Shown here: positions 17,367 to 26,458 of the stretch, piece by piece
How positions within the stretch are numbered: position 1 is the stretch's first letter
Layout: every line of letters starts with the position of its first letter
Assembly: GCA_947503155.1 (NCBI GenBank)
Contig: CANNCL010000003.1
Location: forward strand, 186,001 to 250,000
Direction of reading: 5' to 3'
From: an uncultured Erythrobacter sp.
Lineage (GTDB): Bacteria; Pseudomonadota; Alphaproteobacteria; Sphingomonadales; Sphingomonadaceae
Length of the DNA: 64,000 nucleotides
Notes under the pieces: model-generated
The model's database searches: none
What the model was told of the DNA's origin: nothing
Seen by the model: the letters and a program-made list of their open reading frames with translations, nothing else
Position numbers and translations under genes: made by a program

Positions 17367-19040
17367 TTACCTGGTCAGCTTCTTATAAGCCAAGCGTGTA
17401 GGCCGATCCGCCGCATCGCCCAGACGGCGCCGCTTATCTTCCTCGTAGCTTTCAAAGTTGCCTTCGAACCATTCGACATGGGAATTGCCTTCGAACGCCA
17501 GAATATGCGTTGCCAGACGGTCCAAGAAGAAACGGTCGTGTGAGATCACCACGGCGCAGCCGGCGAAGTTCTCAATCGCGTCTTCCAATGCCCCCAAGGT
17601 TTCCACGTCGAGATCGTTGGTCGGCTCATCCAGCAACAGCACATTGCCGCCTTGTTTCAGCATTTTGGCCATGTGGACGCGGTTGCGTTCACCGCCGGAC
17701 AATTTGCCGACATTTTTCTGCTGATCGCTGCCCTTAAAGTTAAACGCACCGACATAAGCGCGGGTCGAGGCGTCGTGACCATTGACCTGCATGTAATCGA
17801 GCCCGTCGGAGATTTCCTCCCAGACATTGTTGCTAGGCGTCAAATCATCGCGCGATTGATCGACATAGCCCAGATGGACCGTGTCGCCGATTTCAAGAGA
17901 GCCGCTATCGGGTGTTTCTTGGCCGGTGATCATCTTAAACAGCGTCGATTTACCCGCGCCATTGGGGCCGATCACGCCAACAATACCGCCCGGTGGCAGC
18001 ATGAAAGACAGGTCTTCGAACAGCAATTTGTCACCGAAAGCCTTCGAAATACCCTTGGCCTCAATCACCTTGCTGCCAAGGCGTTCTGGCACTTGGATGA
18101 CAATCTGCGCCTTGCCAGGCGCGCGGCCAGCTTGCGCATCCTGCAATTCTTCAAATTTGCGCACGCGCGCCTTGGACTTGGTCTGACGCGCCGCAGGGGT
18201 TTGCCTGATCCATTCCAGCTCGCGGGTGAGGGCTTTTTGCTTGCCCGATTCTTCGCGGTTTTCCTGCTCCAGACGTTTGGCTTTCTTCTCCAGATAGGTC
18301 GAATAATTGCCTTCATATGGGTAATATGTGCCGCGATCGAGTTCGAGGATCCACTCAACGACATTGTCTAGGAAGTAGCGATCGTGGGTGATCATGAGCA
18401 CCGCGCCGGCATATTCCTTGAGATGGTTTTCCAGCCATTCGACGGATTCTGCGTCCAAGTGGTTGGTCGGCTCATCCAACAGCAAGATGCCGGGTTTCTG
18501 GATCAGCAGGCGTGTCAGAGCAACGCGGCGTTTCTCTCCGCCTGATAGGCTTTCGACGCCCATATCGGATGGGGGACAACGCAGAGCCTCCATCGCAATC
18601 TCAAGTTGATTGTCCAGCGTCCAGCCATCGACCGCATCGATCTTGGTCTGAAGTTCCGCCATTTGGTCGCCCAGCGCCTCAAAATCGGCGTCAGGTTCAG
18701 CCATCTGCGCGGATACGGCGTTGAATTGATCCACCAAATCAGCGGTCTCGCGCGCGCCGTCTTTGACGTTTTCCAGGACGGTCTTTGTCTCATCCAGTTC
18801 CGGTTCCTGAGGCAGATAGCCGACCGTGATGTTTTCACCCGCCCATGCTTCGCCCGCAAAATCCGTGTCGATCCCGGCCATGATTTTGATCAGGGTCGAT
18901 TTGCCCGCACCATTAGGTCCGACAATGCCGATCTTTGCACCTTGGTAGAATTGCAAATTGATGTCGGAGAGCACCGGCTTTGGAGCGCCGGGGAAAGTCT
19001 TGGTCATGCCCTTCATTACGAAGGCGTATTGCGCGGCCAT
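17367..19040 (-). CDS. ettA: Energy-dependent translational throttle protein EttA (ABC-F)
   Basis: A 557-residue soluble ABC-F protein, the normal length for EttA. Two ATPase domains each have Walker A GPNGAGKST and signature motifs LSGGEKRR and LSGGERNR, with LLLDEPTNHLD and LLLDEPTNDLD Walker B regions. The inter-domain P-site tRNA-interaction linker lies at about residues 240-320 (rich in Lys, Arg, Glu). EttA binds the ribosomal E site and adjusts the first peptide bond to the ATP/ADP ratio. It is transcribed alone. Confidence 0.95.
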   Translation of the reverse strand: MAAQYAFVMKGMTKTFPGAPKPVLSDINLQFYQGAKIGIVGPNGAGKSTLIKIMAGIDTDFAGEAWAGENITVGYLPQEPELDETKTVLENVKDGARETADLVDQFNAVSAQMAEPDADFEALGDQMAELQTKIDAVDGWTLDNQLEIAMEALRCPPSDMGVESLSGGEKRRVALTRLLIQKPGILLLDEPTNHLDAESVEWLENHLKEYAGAVLMITHDRYFLDNVVEWILELDRGTYYPYEGNYSTYLEKKAKRLEQENREESGKQKALTRELEWIRQTPAARQTKSKARVRKFEELQDAQAGRAPGKAQIVIQVPERLGSKVIEAKGISKAFGDKLLFEDLSFMLPPGGIVGVIGPNGAGKSTLFKMITGQETPDSGSLEIGDTVHLGYVDQSRDDLTPSNNVWEEISDGLDYMQVNGHDASTRAYVGAFNFKGSDQQKNVGKLSGGERNRVHMAKMLKQGGNVLLLDEPTNDLDVETLGALEDAIENFAGCAVVISHDRFFLDRLATHILAFEGNSHVEWFEGNFESYEEDKRRRLGDAADRPTRLAYKKLTR

Positions 19041-19237
19041 GGGAGGTCGTCCTTTGGATCGAGAAAATATGCGTGAATTCTTGTGGGCGAGATAGGGACA
19101 TGCGCGCGCAGGGGCAAGGTGGGTTTGCAGATAGGATCAACAGCGCCGGGCGATTTTGTCCCGTCAGCTAGTATCAACGCGCAGGTCTCCGTTAACCTTA
19201 TTGCTCTAGCCGGGTGAAACAGGAGCGTAACAGGCTG

Positions 19238-20452
19238 ATGCAAACGCAAATTCTTGGACTGGTGGCGCCGCTTATGGCGTTGGTCTTTGCTGCAACATTT
19301 GCTGTGATTTGGCGGGCCGGGCGTATGAAGCGTCACGTGCTCGGTTTTGGCATTGCCTTTGCCCTGTCGGCGATCGGGTTTCTGGTCACCCACTTGCTGC
19401 CTGCTGACGCGTTTTACACCTTTCACATGACGCAAGTGTTTTACAGCCTAGGTTCGGTTATCATGATCGCATCTGTGTGCGAGCGCGCCGGACAGCGGTT
19501 GCACCTTGGCAGCGTAGCGTTCGTCTATGTGGTTACCGCATTGGTGTTGGCGATTGCGGTCAGCCTAAGCAACGATGTCGGCCCGCGCTTGATAATCGTC
19601 AATATGGGGTACGGCGTGATGTTCGCCATGGGCGTTTCGACGCTGCTTACCTCAACCCGGCGCGACATTATCGACTTGGCGATCATTGCGGTCATGGTGT
19701 TTCAAGCCACCGATTTCCTCGTCAGGCCAAGCCTTACTCTATTGTTTGAACAGACAATCCCAGCGCAGGTTTACCGCGACTCGATCTATTATTCTCTGAT
19801 CGGGCTTGTGCTGTCGGTAAAGGGTGTGACCAATGCGGTCGTCTTGATCGGCGCGACGATTGCGGATTGGACAAAATCTCTGCGCGAAAGCAGCGAACGT
19901 GATCCGCTGACGGGATTGCTGAACCGGGGCGCATTTGAACAATCGATGCGTGAACTTTTGCCACGGGCGCAGGCCGAAGGAAGGGCGCTGACGTTGGTGG
20001 TCGCGGATATCGATCACTTCAAACAAGTAAATGACATTTGGGGGCATCAGTCAGGCGATCATGCCCTTGCGCGGTTTGGTGAGCTGATCGGGCAGATGAT
20101 CCGCGGATGCGACACAGCAGGGCGGATTGGCGGAGAAGAATTCTGCGTTGCGGTTTGGAATTGCGAGGGTGGCCCCGGTGAACGTTTGGCCGAGAGAATT
20201 CGAAAATCCTTCGCGGGTCTCGCGCATACTGGCCTCAATGATGATATTCGTCTGAGTGCAAGTTTCGGCGTGGCTACGGCGCGTCCGGGTGAGACGTATG
20301 AGCGCCTGTTCGCAAGGGCCGATGCGGCGCTTTACCATGCCAAATCAAGCGGCCGTAATTGCGTTCAAAACGCCGAACGACAGAATTCGGCAGAGGTTGC
20401 TGCCGATCAGGTGCGCCAGCCGGTCAAACTTAGGCGCGCTGTGTCTGAGTGA
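19238..20452 (+). CDS. Membrane-bound diguanylate cyclase (GGDEF)
   Basis: A protein of about 404 residues with six to seven N-terminal membrane helices and a C-terminal GGDEF domain. The loop reads RIGGEEFC with an RGCD I-site just before it; DIDHFKQVNDIWGHQSGD carries the metal and GTP contacts. It is a clear paralogue of the cyclase at 15.0-16.2 kb. The ATG at 19238 is preferred, with AGGAG about 12 bases upstream, over a GTG at 19214. The last codons (GTG TCT GAG TGA) form the first unit of a 14-bp tandem repeat that runs on past the stop. Confidence 0.9.
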   Translation: MQTQILGLVAPLMALVFAATFAVIWRAGRMKRHVLGFGIAFALSAIGFLVTHLLPADAFYTFHMTQVFYSLGSVIMIASVCERAGQRLHLGSVAFVYVVTALVLAIAVSLSNDVGPRLIIVNMGYGVMFAMGVSTLLTSTRRDIIDLAIIAVMVFQATDFLVRPSLTLLFEQTIPAQVYRDSIYYSLIGLVLSVKGVTNAVVLIGATIADWTKSLRESSERDPLTGLLNRGAFEQSMRELLPRAQAEGRALTLVVADIDHFKQVNDIWGHQSGDHALARFGELIGQMIRGCDTAGRIGGEEFCVAVWNCEGGPGERLAERIRKSFAGLAHTGLNDDIRLSASFGVATARPGETYERLFARADAALYHAKSSGRNCVQNAERQNSAEVAADQVRQPVKLRRAVSE

Positions 20453-20552
20453 TAGTGTCTGAGTGATAGTGTCTGAGTGATGATGGTTGGGCGATAGTGG
20501 TTGGGCGATAGTGTCTGGGAGATAGTGTCTGGGAGATAGTGTCAGGGCGATA
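20441..20552 (+). repeat. Eight 14-bp tandem repeats overlapping a stop codon
   Basis: Eight consecutive units, all exactly 14 bp, with type sequence GTGTCTGAGTGATA. Units 1-3 keep TCTGAG, units 4-5 read GGTTGGGC, units 6-7 TCTGGGAG and unit 8 TCAGGGC. The first unit supplies the final residues and TGA of the upstream cyclase. Every unit begins with the GTG(T/G) step except the fourth. Variation falls in paired units, which suggests stepwise duplication. Confidence 0.95.
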
Positions 20553-20638
20553 ATTTTTCAGACGCCAAACGTCACATACCGGCCGATGAGTGCCGGGCCA
20601 CTAGACTCTCGGATGCGGCGCGACTAGCTCTTCCTCCC

Positions 20639-22081
20639 ATGAAAAAGACAATCCTCACAACCGCCGCCGCCCTGTTTCTCGCCGCCCCGTTGGCAGCTGA
20701 CGGACACACCGAAACGCCAAGCCTTGAAAGCGTTGCTGATACAGCGCTTGAAAGCGACACCTATGCCTGGGATTTCGTAGAAGGGGTCACCACCGAGGTC
20801 GGCCCAAGGCAAGCCGGCACAGAGGCAGAAGCTCGCGGGCGGGTATGGGCCATGCAGTGGTTGCGCGATCATGGTTTTGAGAATGTAGCAGACGAGCCGT
20901 TTGAGATGGAAACTTGGGTTCCGGGCGAATTGCACCGGGCCGAGATTACCAGCCCTTTTCCGCAACCGCTGATTATCCAGCCGCTTGGCGGCAGCGCATC
21001 GACCGGCCCTGATGGCATCACCGCAGAAGTCGTCATGTTCGAAAATGTCGCGGCATTGCGCGCGGCACCAGACGGCAGCCTCGACGGCAAGATTGCCTAT
21101 ATCTCGCATTCGATGACACCGACACAGGATGGCTCGCAATATGGCTTTGCTGGCCCGGCGCGCTGGATCGGTGCGGGGATCGCAAAGCAAAAGGGTGCGA
21201 TTGCCACGGTCATCAAATCGGTTGGCACAGATTATCACCGCAACCCGCATGTCGGCGGCACGACGTTCCGCCGCAGCGACGGTTCAACCGATGTCGGGCG
21301 CCCCGTGCCGACCCCGGCGGGCGCTTTGTCTTTGCCCGATGCAGCCAATCTTGAACGCATGTTTGAGCGCGCCAATGGCCGCCCGATCACGATGAAATTG
21401 ACGCTGACGCCGAGGGATCTTGGCACCACGATCAGCGGCAATGTCGTTGGCGAAATTGTCGGGCGCAACCCTGAATTGCCGCCGGTATTGCTGGCATGTC
21501 ACCTCGACAGTTGGTGGAACGCGCCGGGCGCGTTTGATGATGGCGCGGGCTGCGGCATTATCGCGGCGGCGGCGTTGAATGTTCAAAAGAGCGGACAACC
21601 TTTGCGCACCATTCGTGTGCTGCTTGCAGGCGCCGAAGAAGTGGGCCTGTTCGGCTCCACTGCTTACAGCGCGGCGCATATTGATGAGCCGATTGGCGTC
21701 GGGTTAGAGAGCGATTTTGGCGCCGACCGCATTTGGCGCTTTGAAAGCAATTTCCGCGAAGGCAATCCCGATCTACACGCGCGGCTGGCCAGCGCGGTTG
21801 CACGGTTTGGCGTTGCCAATTCGGCCATCACCGCGAGCGGCGGGGCTGATATCAATATTGTCCGTGATCAAAACGGCGCGATCATTGATTTACAGCAGGA
21901 CGGGACACGCTATTTCGACCTGCACCACACGCCGGACGATACGCTGGATAAGGTTGATCCGGTGCAATTGCGCCAGAATGTTGCGGTGTGGACGACAGTG
22001 GCGGGTATTCTCGCCAATGAAAGCGCATCGATCCAAACCGGCGGACCAATCCCCAGCGCGCCTGCAACCGCTGGCGAATAA
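20639..22081 (+). CDS. Secreted M28-family zinc peptidase
   Basis: A 480-residue exported aminopeptidase-like protein. A signal peptide (MKKTILTTAAALFLAAPLAA) precedes a PA-type insert (about residues 130-240). The peptidase core has the co-catalytic zinc motifs ACHLDSW, GAFDDGAG, AGAEEVGLFGS, ESDFG and a late LHHTPDDT. M28 enzymes remove N-terminal residues or dipeptides in the periplasm or outside the cell. The length fits bacterial M28 proteins with an N-terminal extension. Nothing appears coupled to it. Confidence 0.9.
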   Translation: MKKTILTTAAALFLAAPLAADGHTETPSLESVADTALESDTYAWDFVEGVTTEVGPRQAGTEAEARGRVWAMQWLRDHGFENVADEPFEMETWVPGELHRAEITSPFPQPLIIQPLGGSASTGPDGITAEVVMFENVAALRAAPDGSLDGKIAYISHSMTPTQDGSQYGFAGPARWIGAGIAKQKGAIATVIKSVGTDYHRNPHVGGTTFRRSDGSTDVGRPVPTPAGALSLPDAANLERMFERANGRPITMKLTLTPRDLGTTISGNVVGEIVGRNPELPPVLLACHLDSWWNAPGAFDDGAGCGIIAAAALNVQKSGQPLRTIRVLLAGAEEVGLFGSTAYSAAHIDEPIGVGLESDFGADRIWRFESNFREGNPDLHARLASAVARFGVANSAITASGGADINIVRDQNGAIIDLQQDGTRYFDLHHTPDDTLDKVDPVQLRQNVAVWTTVAGILANESASIQTGGPIPSAPATAGE

Positions 22082-22086
22082 ACCGG

Positions 22087-23259
22087 TTAGGCGCGGATGA
22101 GCCCGCTGATCGGCGCGCCCGATCGGCCGGGGAACAGCCGCTGCATCGCGCGTTGCGGGTCGAGCCGCAAATGTTCGGCCACTGATCCGGCAAGCACGCT
22201 TTCGAGCGCGGTGGTCGGGCGCAAATCGCGGCCTTCGTAAAGGTCGCCGCCGCCAAGTCCCGGCCAATCGGCGATCACTCGCCCGCCTTCGACCGCGCCG
22301 CCCATGAGCATGGCCGCAGAACCCGTGCCGTGATCGGTGCCGCCGGTGCCATTGAAACGCGCTGTTCGCCCAAATTCGGTGACCACAATGACCATCGTGT
22401 CATTCCAGGCGGTGCCCAACCCTTCGCGGTAGGCGCCCAATAAAGTATCAAGATTGCGGGCATTGCGGCGGAATGCGCCGATCTGACCGGCATGAGTATC
22501 CCATCCGCCAAGCTCCATCATCGCAATCCGTGCCCCGTCAGGCCCGCGCATCAAAGAAGCGGCGAGCTCGCCCGCGGCCTGTGCATCGCGCAGGTTTCGC
22601 AAAGTGTCGTCGCTGGCCATCGCCTGAGTTTCCAGCGCGCTGTTCCAGAGGCCGCCAAGCAGCGGGTCTTCGCCATAGAGCAGGCCCACACGTTCCATAA
22701 ACGCATCGCTGGCCTGCGGCAGAGAGCTTGGCGCATAGCTAGAGGCAGGGGCAGGCCCGCGCAGCGCGAGCGGCATGGTCGGCGCAATCGCTAAGGCGCG
22801 CGGCGGCTCTGCCCCGGCATTTTCGGCCATCATTGCCGCCATTCGGTTGAGCCAGCCGTCGCTTTTCCCATAAGGCCGCGCCGCGCCGGTCTCGATCATA
22901 TTCTGCCCATCGAAATGCGATCTCTCGCGGTATGATGTGGCTGCGGCATGGACGAACAACGCCTCGCCCGCCTCAAAAGCACTGCCGACCTGTTCGAAGG
23001 CCGGATGGATGGCGAACATGCCGCTGGCGCGCCGCGCGCCCTCATATTCAGGAAGAGTGGCCTCTCGCAAAGCCGCATAGCCGGGATCGCCGACAGGCGC
23101 CGCCATCGCCATTCCATCGGCCGCCCCGCGCAGCAACACAAACAGCAGGTTCTTATCCCCTACACTTTGGGCAAAGGCCATCCGCGGCAGCGAAAGGCCC
23201 GCGGAAAGCGCGAGAGAGCCAGCGAGCAGTGCGCGGCGGTTTAGGTCCAAAGTCATCAT
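22087..23259 (-). CDS. DUF1501 Tat-exported protein
   Basis: A 390-residue protein with a twin-arginine-type leader (NRRALLAGSLALSAGLSLP) and the DUF1501 fold, an alkaline-phosphatase/sulfatase-superfamily relative. Recognisable parts are FVLLRGAADGM, WDTH in the middle, VVTEFGRTARFNGTGGTDHG and AMLMGG. The conserved GTDHG is a likely metal site. The first ATG at 23259 overlaps the TAA of the DUF1800 gene by one base (TAATG). DUF1800 and DUF1501 genes are commonly paired in this way; function is undetermined, with export of a folded complex likely. Confidence 0.88.
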   Translation of the reverse strand: MMTLDLNRRALLAGSLALSAGLSLPRMAFAQSVGDKNLLFVLLRGAADGMAMAAPVGDPGYAALREATLPEYEGARRASGMFAIHPAFEQVGSAFEAGEALFVHAAATSYRERSHFDGQNMIETGAARPYGKSDGWLNRMAAMMAENAGAEPPRALAIAPTMPLALRGPAPASSYAPSSLPQASDAFMERVGLLYGEDPLLGGLWNSALETQAMASDDTLRNLRDAQAAGELAASLMRGPDGARIAMMELGGWDTHAGQIGAFRRNARNLDTLLGAYREGLGTAWNDTMVIVVTEFGRTARFNGTGGTDHGTGSAAMLMGGAVEGGRVIADWPGLGGGDLYEGRDLRPTTALESVLAGSVAEHLRLDPQRAMQRLFPGRSGAPISGLIRA

Positions 23260-24749
23260 TACCTCCGCATCATTTCGGGTGAGACAAGCAGCAGGCCGAG
23301 CGCCTGCGAACCGCTTTCCGCGCGCGACAGCCATGTGCGCGTGTGATCCGACAATGCGCCGGGGAATGCCATTTCGGCGCGCGCCAAAATATCATCCGCC
23401 GGAGCATTCCGGGCAATCCGTTCCGCCAATTCAACACGCCGGAACAAAGCATCCGGGCCAGCCCAGCTGCCCTCCAGATCGTCATATCCAGCCGGTGACG
23501 GCGCGCGCCACGGCATTTGCCCAATCTCTTGTAATATCCGCGCGATCCGCCGCTCGCTTAGCCCTTCGGCTCCGGTCAGGCGCAGCACAGCGACGAGCCA
23601 TTCAAAAGGCGCGCGGAATTTTACCGGTCCATGTGCCCACACTTCGGGCGCGGCGATCAATGTGCGCGTCAAGCTATCCAAATCACCGCCGCTGCGCAGA
23701 AAATCGCTCTCCAGCGCGCTGATGATAGAGAGCGGGGGCGTGTCGCCGGCAAAATGCCGCGCCAATTTTGTCGCAACAAATCGTGCGGTCGCAGGGTGGC
23801 TCGCCAGATCGTCTAGGATATCTTCGGCTTGGCGCGATCCTTCTGCGTCATAGATACGGCCCATCACCTGCCGCGTGCCGGGTTCATGCGCGAAGTCCAC
23901 AAATGCCGCGCCGCCATCGCGAGGCGAGCTAAACCGGCGCGCTTGGCGCAGCCCTTGGATAGTCCAACCGGTTAGAGCGCGGGCAAATTCGGTGACGTCG
24001 TTTTGATCATATCCGCCGCCCACACCAAGCGTGTGCAATTCCAACACTTCGCGCGCGAGGTTTTCGTTGAGGCCGCGTTCGGGGCGTCCAGCGGCTTGGC
24101 GTCTGCGTGCGCGGCGCTGTTCAAAAGGGGAATTGGGGCCAACAGATCGGAATTGATCAAGGTAAAGCAACATCGCCGGATGCAGCACCGCCGCTTTCAG
24201 CATATCTGCAAATTTGCCCAAGACGTGCGGGCGGATGGCCGAGAATTCGTGATTGGCGACTTGATAATGCGTGCCCGGCTTTCCCGCAGAGACGCTGAAA
24301 TGGTTCGACCAGAAATGCACCATGCGCTCCATCATCGGAGCGTCGCTGGTCACGGCGATTTTGGTGCGAAGACCCACGTCTTGGCGCAAGGTCTGGCCTG
24401 CGGTGCGATAGGATGCGCGCAGTTCAGGCGGAAGAGCGTCCATAGCGTCTTGGTTGCCCGGCCTGCCTGCCATTTCGGACATCTCAGACGCGCCGCCCAT
24501 GTTTTGCTGTTCGCTTAATTCTCGCCGTTGCCGCCGCAATTGCCGAAGCATATCGAGGATCTCTCCGGCTTTCTGCGAAGTATCCGGCCTATCGCTAAGC
24601 AAATCGGGCGCTGGTTCATACCTATCCATCTGCGCGAGCAAATATCGCGCAGGGCCTTCTGAACCACCGCTCAAGGCATAATCAGGCAAGCCGCTTTCAT
24701 GCCGCAGGCCATAACCAAGCCGGTTGAGAGCGATATTGGGTCTGCTCAT
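23259..24749 (-). CDS. DUF1800 family protein
   Basis: A 496-residue protein of the DUF1800 family. Family marks are MSRPNIALNRLGYG at the start, MVHFWSNHFSV, a LDQFRSVGPNSPFEQ stretch, NENLAREVLELHTLGVGGGYDQNDV, and the later FVATKLARHFAGD. No signal peptide is obvious, so export may depend on the DUF1501 partner. The ATG at 24749 is chosen because the family motif starts there. It is the first gene of a two-gene unit; stop and next start overlap by one base. Confidence 0.87.
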   Translation of the reverse strand: MSRPNIALNRLGYGLRHESGLPDYALSGGSEGPARYLLAQMDRYEPAPDLLSDRPDTSQKAGEILDMLRQLRRQRRELSEQQNMGGASEMSEMAGRPGNQDAMDALPPELRASYRTAGQTLRQDVGLRTKIAVTSDAPMMERMVHFWSNHFSVSAGKPGTHYQVANHEFSAIRPHVLGKFADMLKAAVLHPAMLLYLDQFRSVGPNSPFEQRRARRRQAAGRPERGLNENLAREVLELHTLGVGGGYDQNDVTEFARALTGWTIQGLRQARRFSSPRDGGAAFVDFAHEPGTRQVMGRIYDAEGSRQAEDILDDLASHPATARFVATKLARHFAGDTPPLSIISALESDFLRSGGDLDSLTRTLIAAPEVWAHGPVKFRAPFEWLVAVLRLTGAEGLSERRIARILQEIGQMPWRAPSPAGYDDLEGSWAGPDALFRRVELAERIARNAPADDILARAEMAFPGALSDHTRTWLSRAESGSQALGLLLVSPEMMRR

Positions 24750-25025
24750 AAAGGCGTATCCGATGTGCTTCTTGTCCAATGCGTGCCGATCAAAGTGCCG
24801 CAGAACCGGTCCCAAGTCACGTGTCAGATCGTCGCAATATGTCGCGGCATTGCAGCATCGGTCTCGCCTCAGCCTAAGCGGATGCCCATAGGCCAGTGAA
24901 GATCATTTCTTACCCTTACCTGCGTTAACCACGGCCAATCTGCCGGGGTTTGGCATGTAAGAACGGTCTTGCTCGCGCAAAATCGCGTTGCCGCGCCGGA
25001 TTTCGCGCATGTTGGGAAATGAACG

Positions 25026-26051
25026 ATGCAAAACACAAGAGTGATGGTGATCGACGATTCCGCATTGATCCGCGCGCTGTTTTGCGACGTGCTCGATAAT
25101 GCCAAAGGGATCGAGGTTTGCGGTGTCGCGGCGAATGCTGATGAAGCGCGCGACAAAATCGCGATATTAAAACCCGACGTGCTCACGCTTGATAATGAAA
25201 TGCCGGGGATGAGCGGTTTGGAATTCCTCGCCGAGATTATGGAAACCCAGCCAATGCCGGTCATTATGCTGTCCAGCCTGACACAGGCCGGGACCGGGAC
25301 GGAGCGGCGCGCCTTTGAATTGGGCGCGGCGCATTGTTTCCCCAAACCGATCAGCTCATCGAAAGAGCAATTCAACGCAACTGTCGCCAACCTCACCGAA
25401 ATCGTCACCCGTGTCGCCAATGGCGAAGTGATCAATGACAATTCGACCAAGCAGGAAACCGGGCCAGAAGGCTCTTCCTACACCAGCGATGGCAGTCTTG
25501 TGGTTTTGGTGTCGGGTTCCGCCGGACTGGATATGGTGAAGCAGGTCTTGGCGTCCTATCCAGCAGAATGCCCGCCTACGATCCTGATGCTCGACGCAGA
25601 CCGAGCGGAAGCAGAAAGGGTTGTTGGATCAATGCAAGGCACGGTCGCTTGCACGATAGAGCCTGCATTTGATGGCATGAAGATTATGCGCGGACGTGCG
25701 TGCCTTGTTCACAATGACATAGGAGCTGTGAGCGTGGAGCCAGGGCAGATTCCAAGGCTGCGCGTTTTGGACCGCGATGCCAATGCGTCCATGCGCGCTG
25801 ATCACCTGCTCACATCGCTGGCGCAGGGCAAGGTGCCGGCATTGGCCGGATTGCTGACGGGTAAAGGAGAAGACGGCGCAAGGGGGCTGCAAACATTACT
25901 GCAAGCGGGCGGAAAAGCTTTTGTTCAGCGTCCGCCGGATTATGCGCCGCGCGACCGGTTTAATGCGGTGCGCACATTGCGGCTTGAACTGAAGGTGCTG
26001 AAACAGGACGGCATCGCAGATTGGATCTTAGAACAGACAAATAAAGCCTAG
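25026..26051 (+). CDS. CheB-like response regulator with degenerate methylesterase domain
   Basis: A 341-residue protein. Residues 1-120 are an intact receiver: acidic pair Asp10/Asp11, phospho-acceptor Asp56 in DVLTLDNEMPG, MLSS switch and KP near the end. Residues ~155-335 align in outline with the CheB glutamate methylesterase, with GSAGLD for the GASTGG nucleophile loop and GKGEDGARGL for GMGxDGA. The QHMP segment that supplies the catalytic histidine is missing (MLDADRAE sits there). Either esterase activity is lost or the enzyme is strongly diverged. No other chemotaxis gene is nearby. Confidence 0.8.
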   Translation: MQNTRVMVIDDSALIRALFCDVLDNAKGIEVCGVAANADEARDKIAILKPDVLTLDNEMPGMSGLEFLAEIMETQPMPVIMLSSLTQAGTGTERRAFELGAAHCFPKPISSSKEQFNATVANLTEIVTRVANGEVINDNSTKQETGPEGSSYTSDGSLVVLVSGSAGLDMVKQVLASYPAECPPTILMLDADRAEAERVVGSMQGTVACTIEPAFDGMKIMRGRACLVHNDIGAVSVEPGQIPRLRVLDRDANASMRADHLLTSLAQGKVPALAGLLTGKGEDGARGLQTLLQAGGKAFVQRPPDYAPRDRFNAVRTLRLELKVLKQDGIADWILEQTNKA

Positions 26052-26114
26052 GAAATAAGGCCTAGGCGGCGAATTCGTCCGTAATTTGCGATGCGGCGGT
26101 AAAATTTGTTGAAA

Positions 26115-26191
26115 TGGTCGGGGAGACAAGATTTGAACTTGCGACCCCCTGTACCCAAAACAGGTGCGCTACCAGGCTGCGCCACTCCCCG
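26115..26191 (-). tRNA. tRNA-Pro (TGG)
   Basis: A complete 77-nt cloverleaf on the minus strand with encoded CCA. The acceptor arms CGGGGAG/CTCCCCG pair fully, the D-arm reads GGCGCAGCCTGGTAGCGC, the anticodon loop TTTGGGT gives TGG, and the T-loop is TTCAAAT. It serves as an intact in-window reference for the interrupted tRNA-Pro at 44.1 kb. Confidence 0.97.
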
Positions 26192-26258
26192 ACTCTATTT
26201 CAACTAAGCGGCGATAAAGCCGCTTGGCATTTTAACCACTTTGCCACCCAAAAGGCTT

Positions 26259-26334
26259 TGGTGGGCCCGGCAGGATTCGAACCTGCGACCTAGCCGTTAT
26301 GAGCGGCCAGCTCTAACCACTGAGCTACAGGCCC
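26259..26334 (-). tRNA. tRNA-Ile2 (CAT, lysidine-modified) rather than elongator Met
   Basis: A 76-nt cloverleaf with encoded CCA. The acceptor arms GGGCCTG/CGGGCCC pair with one wobble. The anticodon loop is CTCATAA, anticodon CAT. The sequence (GTAGCTCAGTGGTTAGAGC, GGTCGC after the anticodon arm) follows the tRNA-Ile2 pattern of E. coli ileX-type genes, whose C34 is converted to lysidine to read AUA. An elongator methionine tRNA cannot be excluded from sequence alone. Confidence 0.9.
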
Positions 26335-26458
26335 CCATGTCCGAAAACATATTTGGTCCCGATGCAGTGGTCCGAAAACATGCTTCGGTGACAAAAGCTG
26401 GACCGCCCCTACAGCGGGTTTTCACAAGACACAAGCCGGTGTTCGCTGCCACCGCAAA

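Noticed and set aside
26241..26340. Plus-strand peptide resembling WWARQDSNLRPSRYERP
   Set aside because: This is the well-known antisense read-through of a tRNA (here tRNA-Ile2), not a protein.
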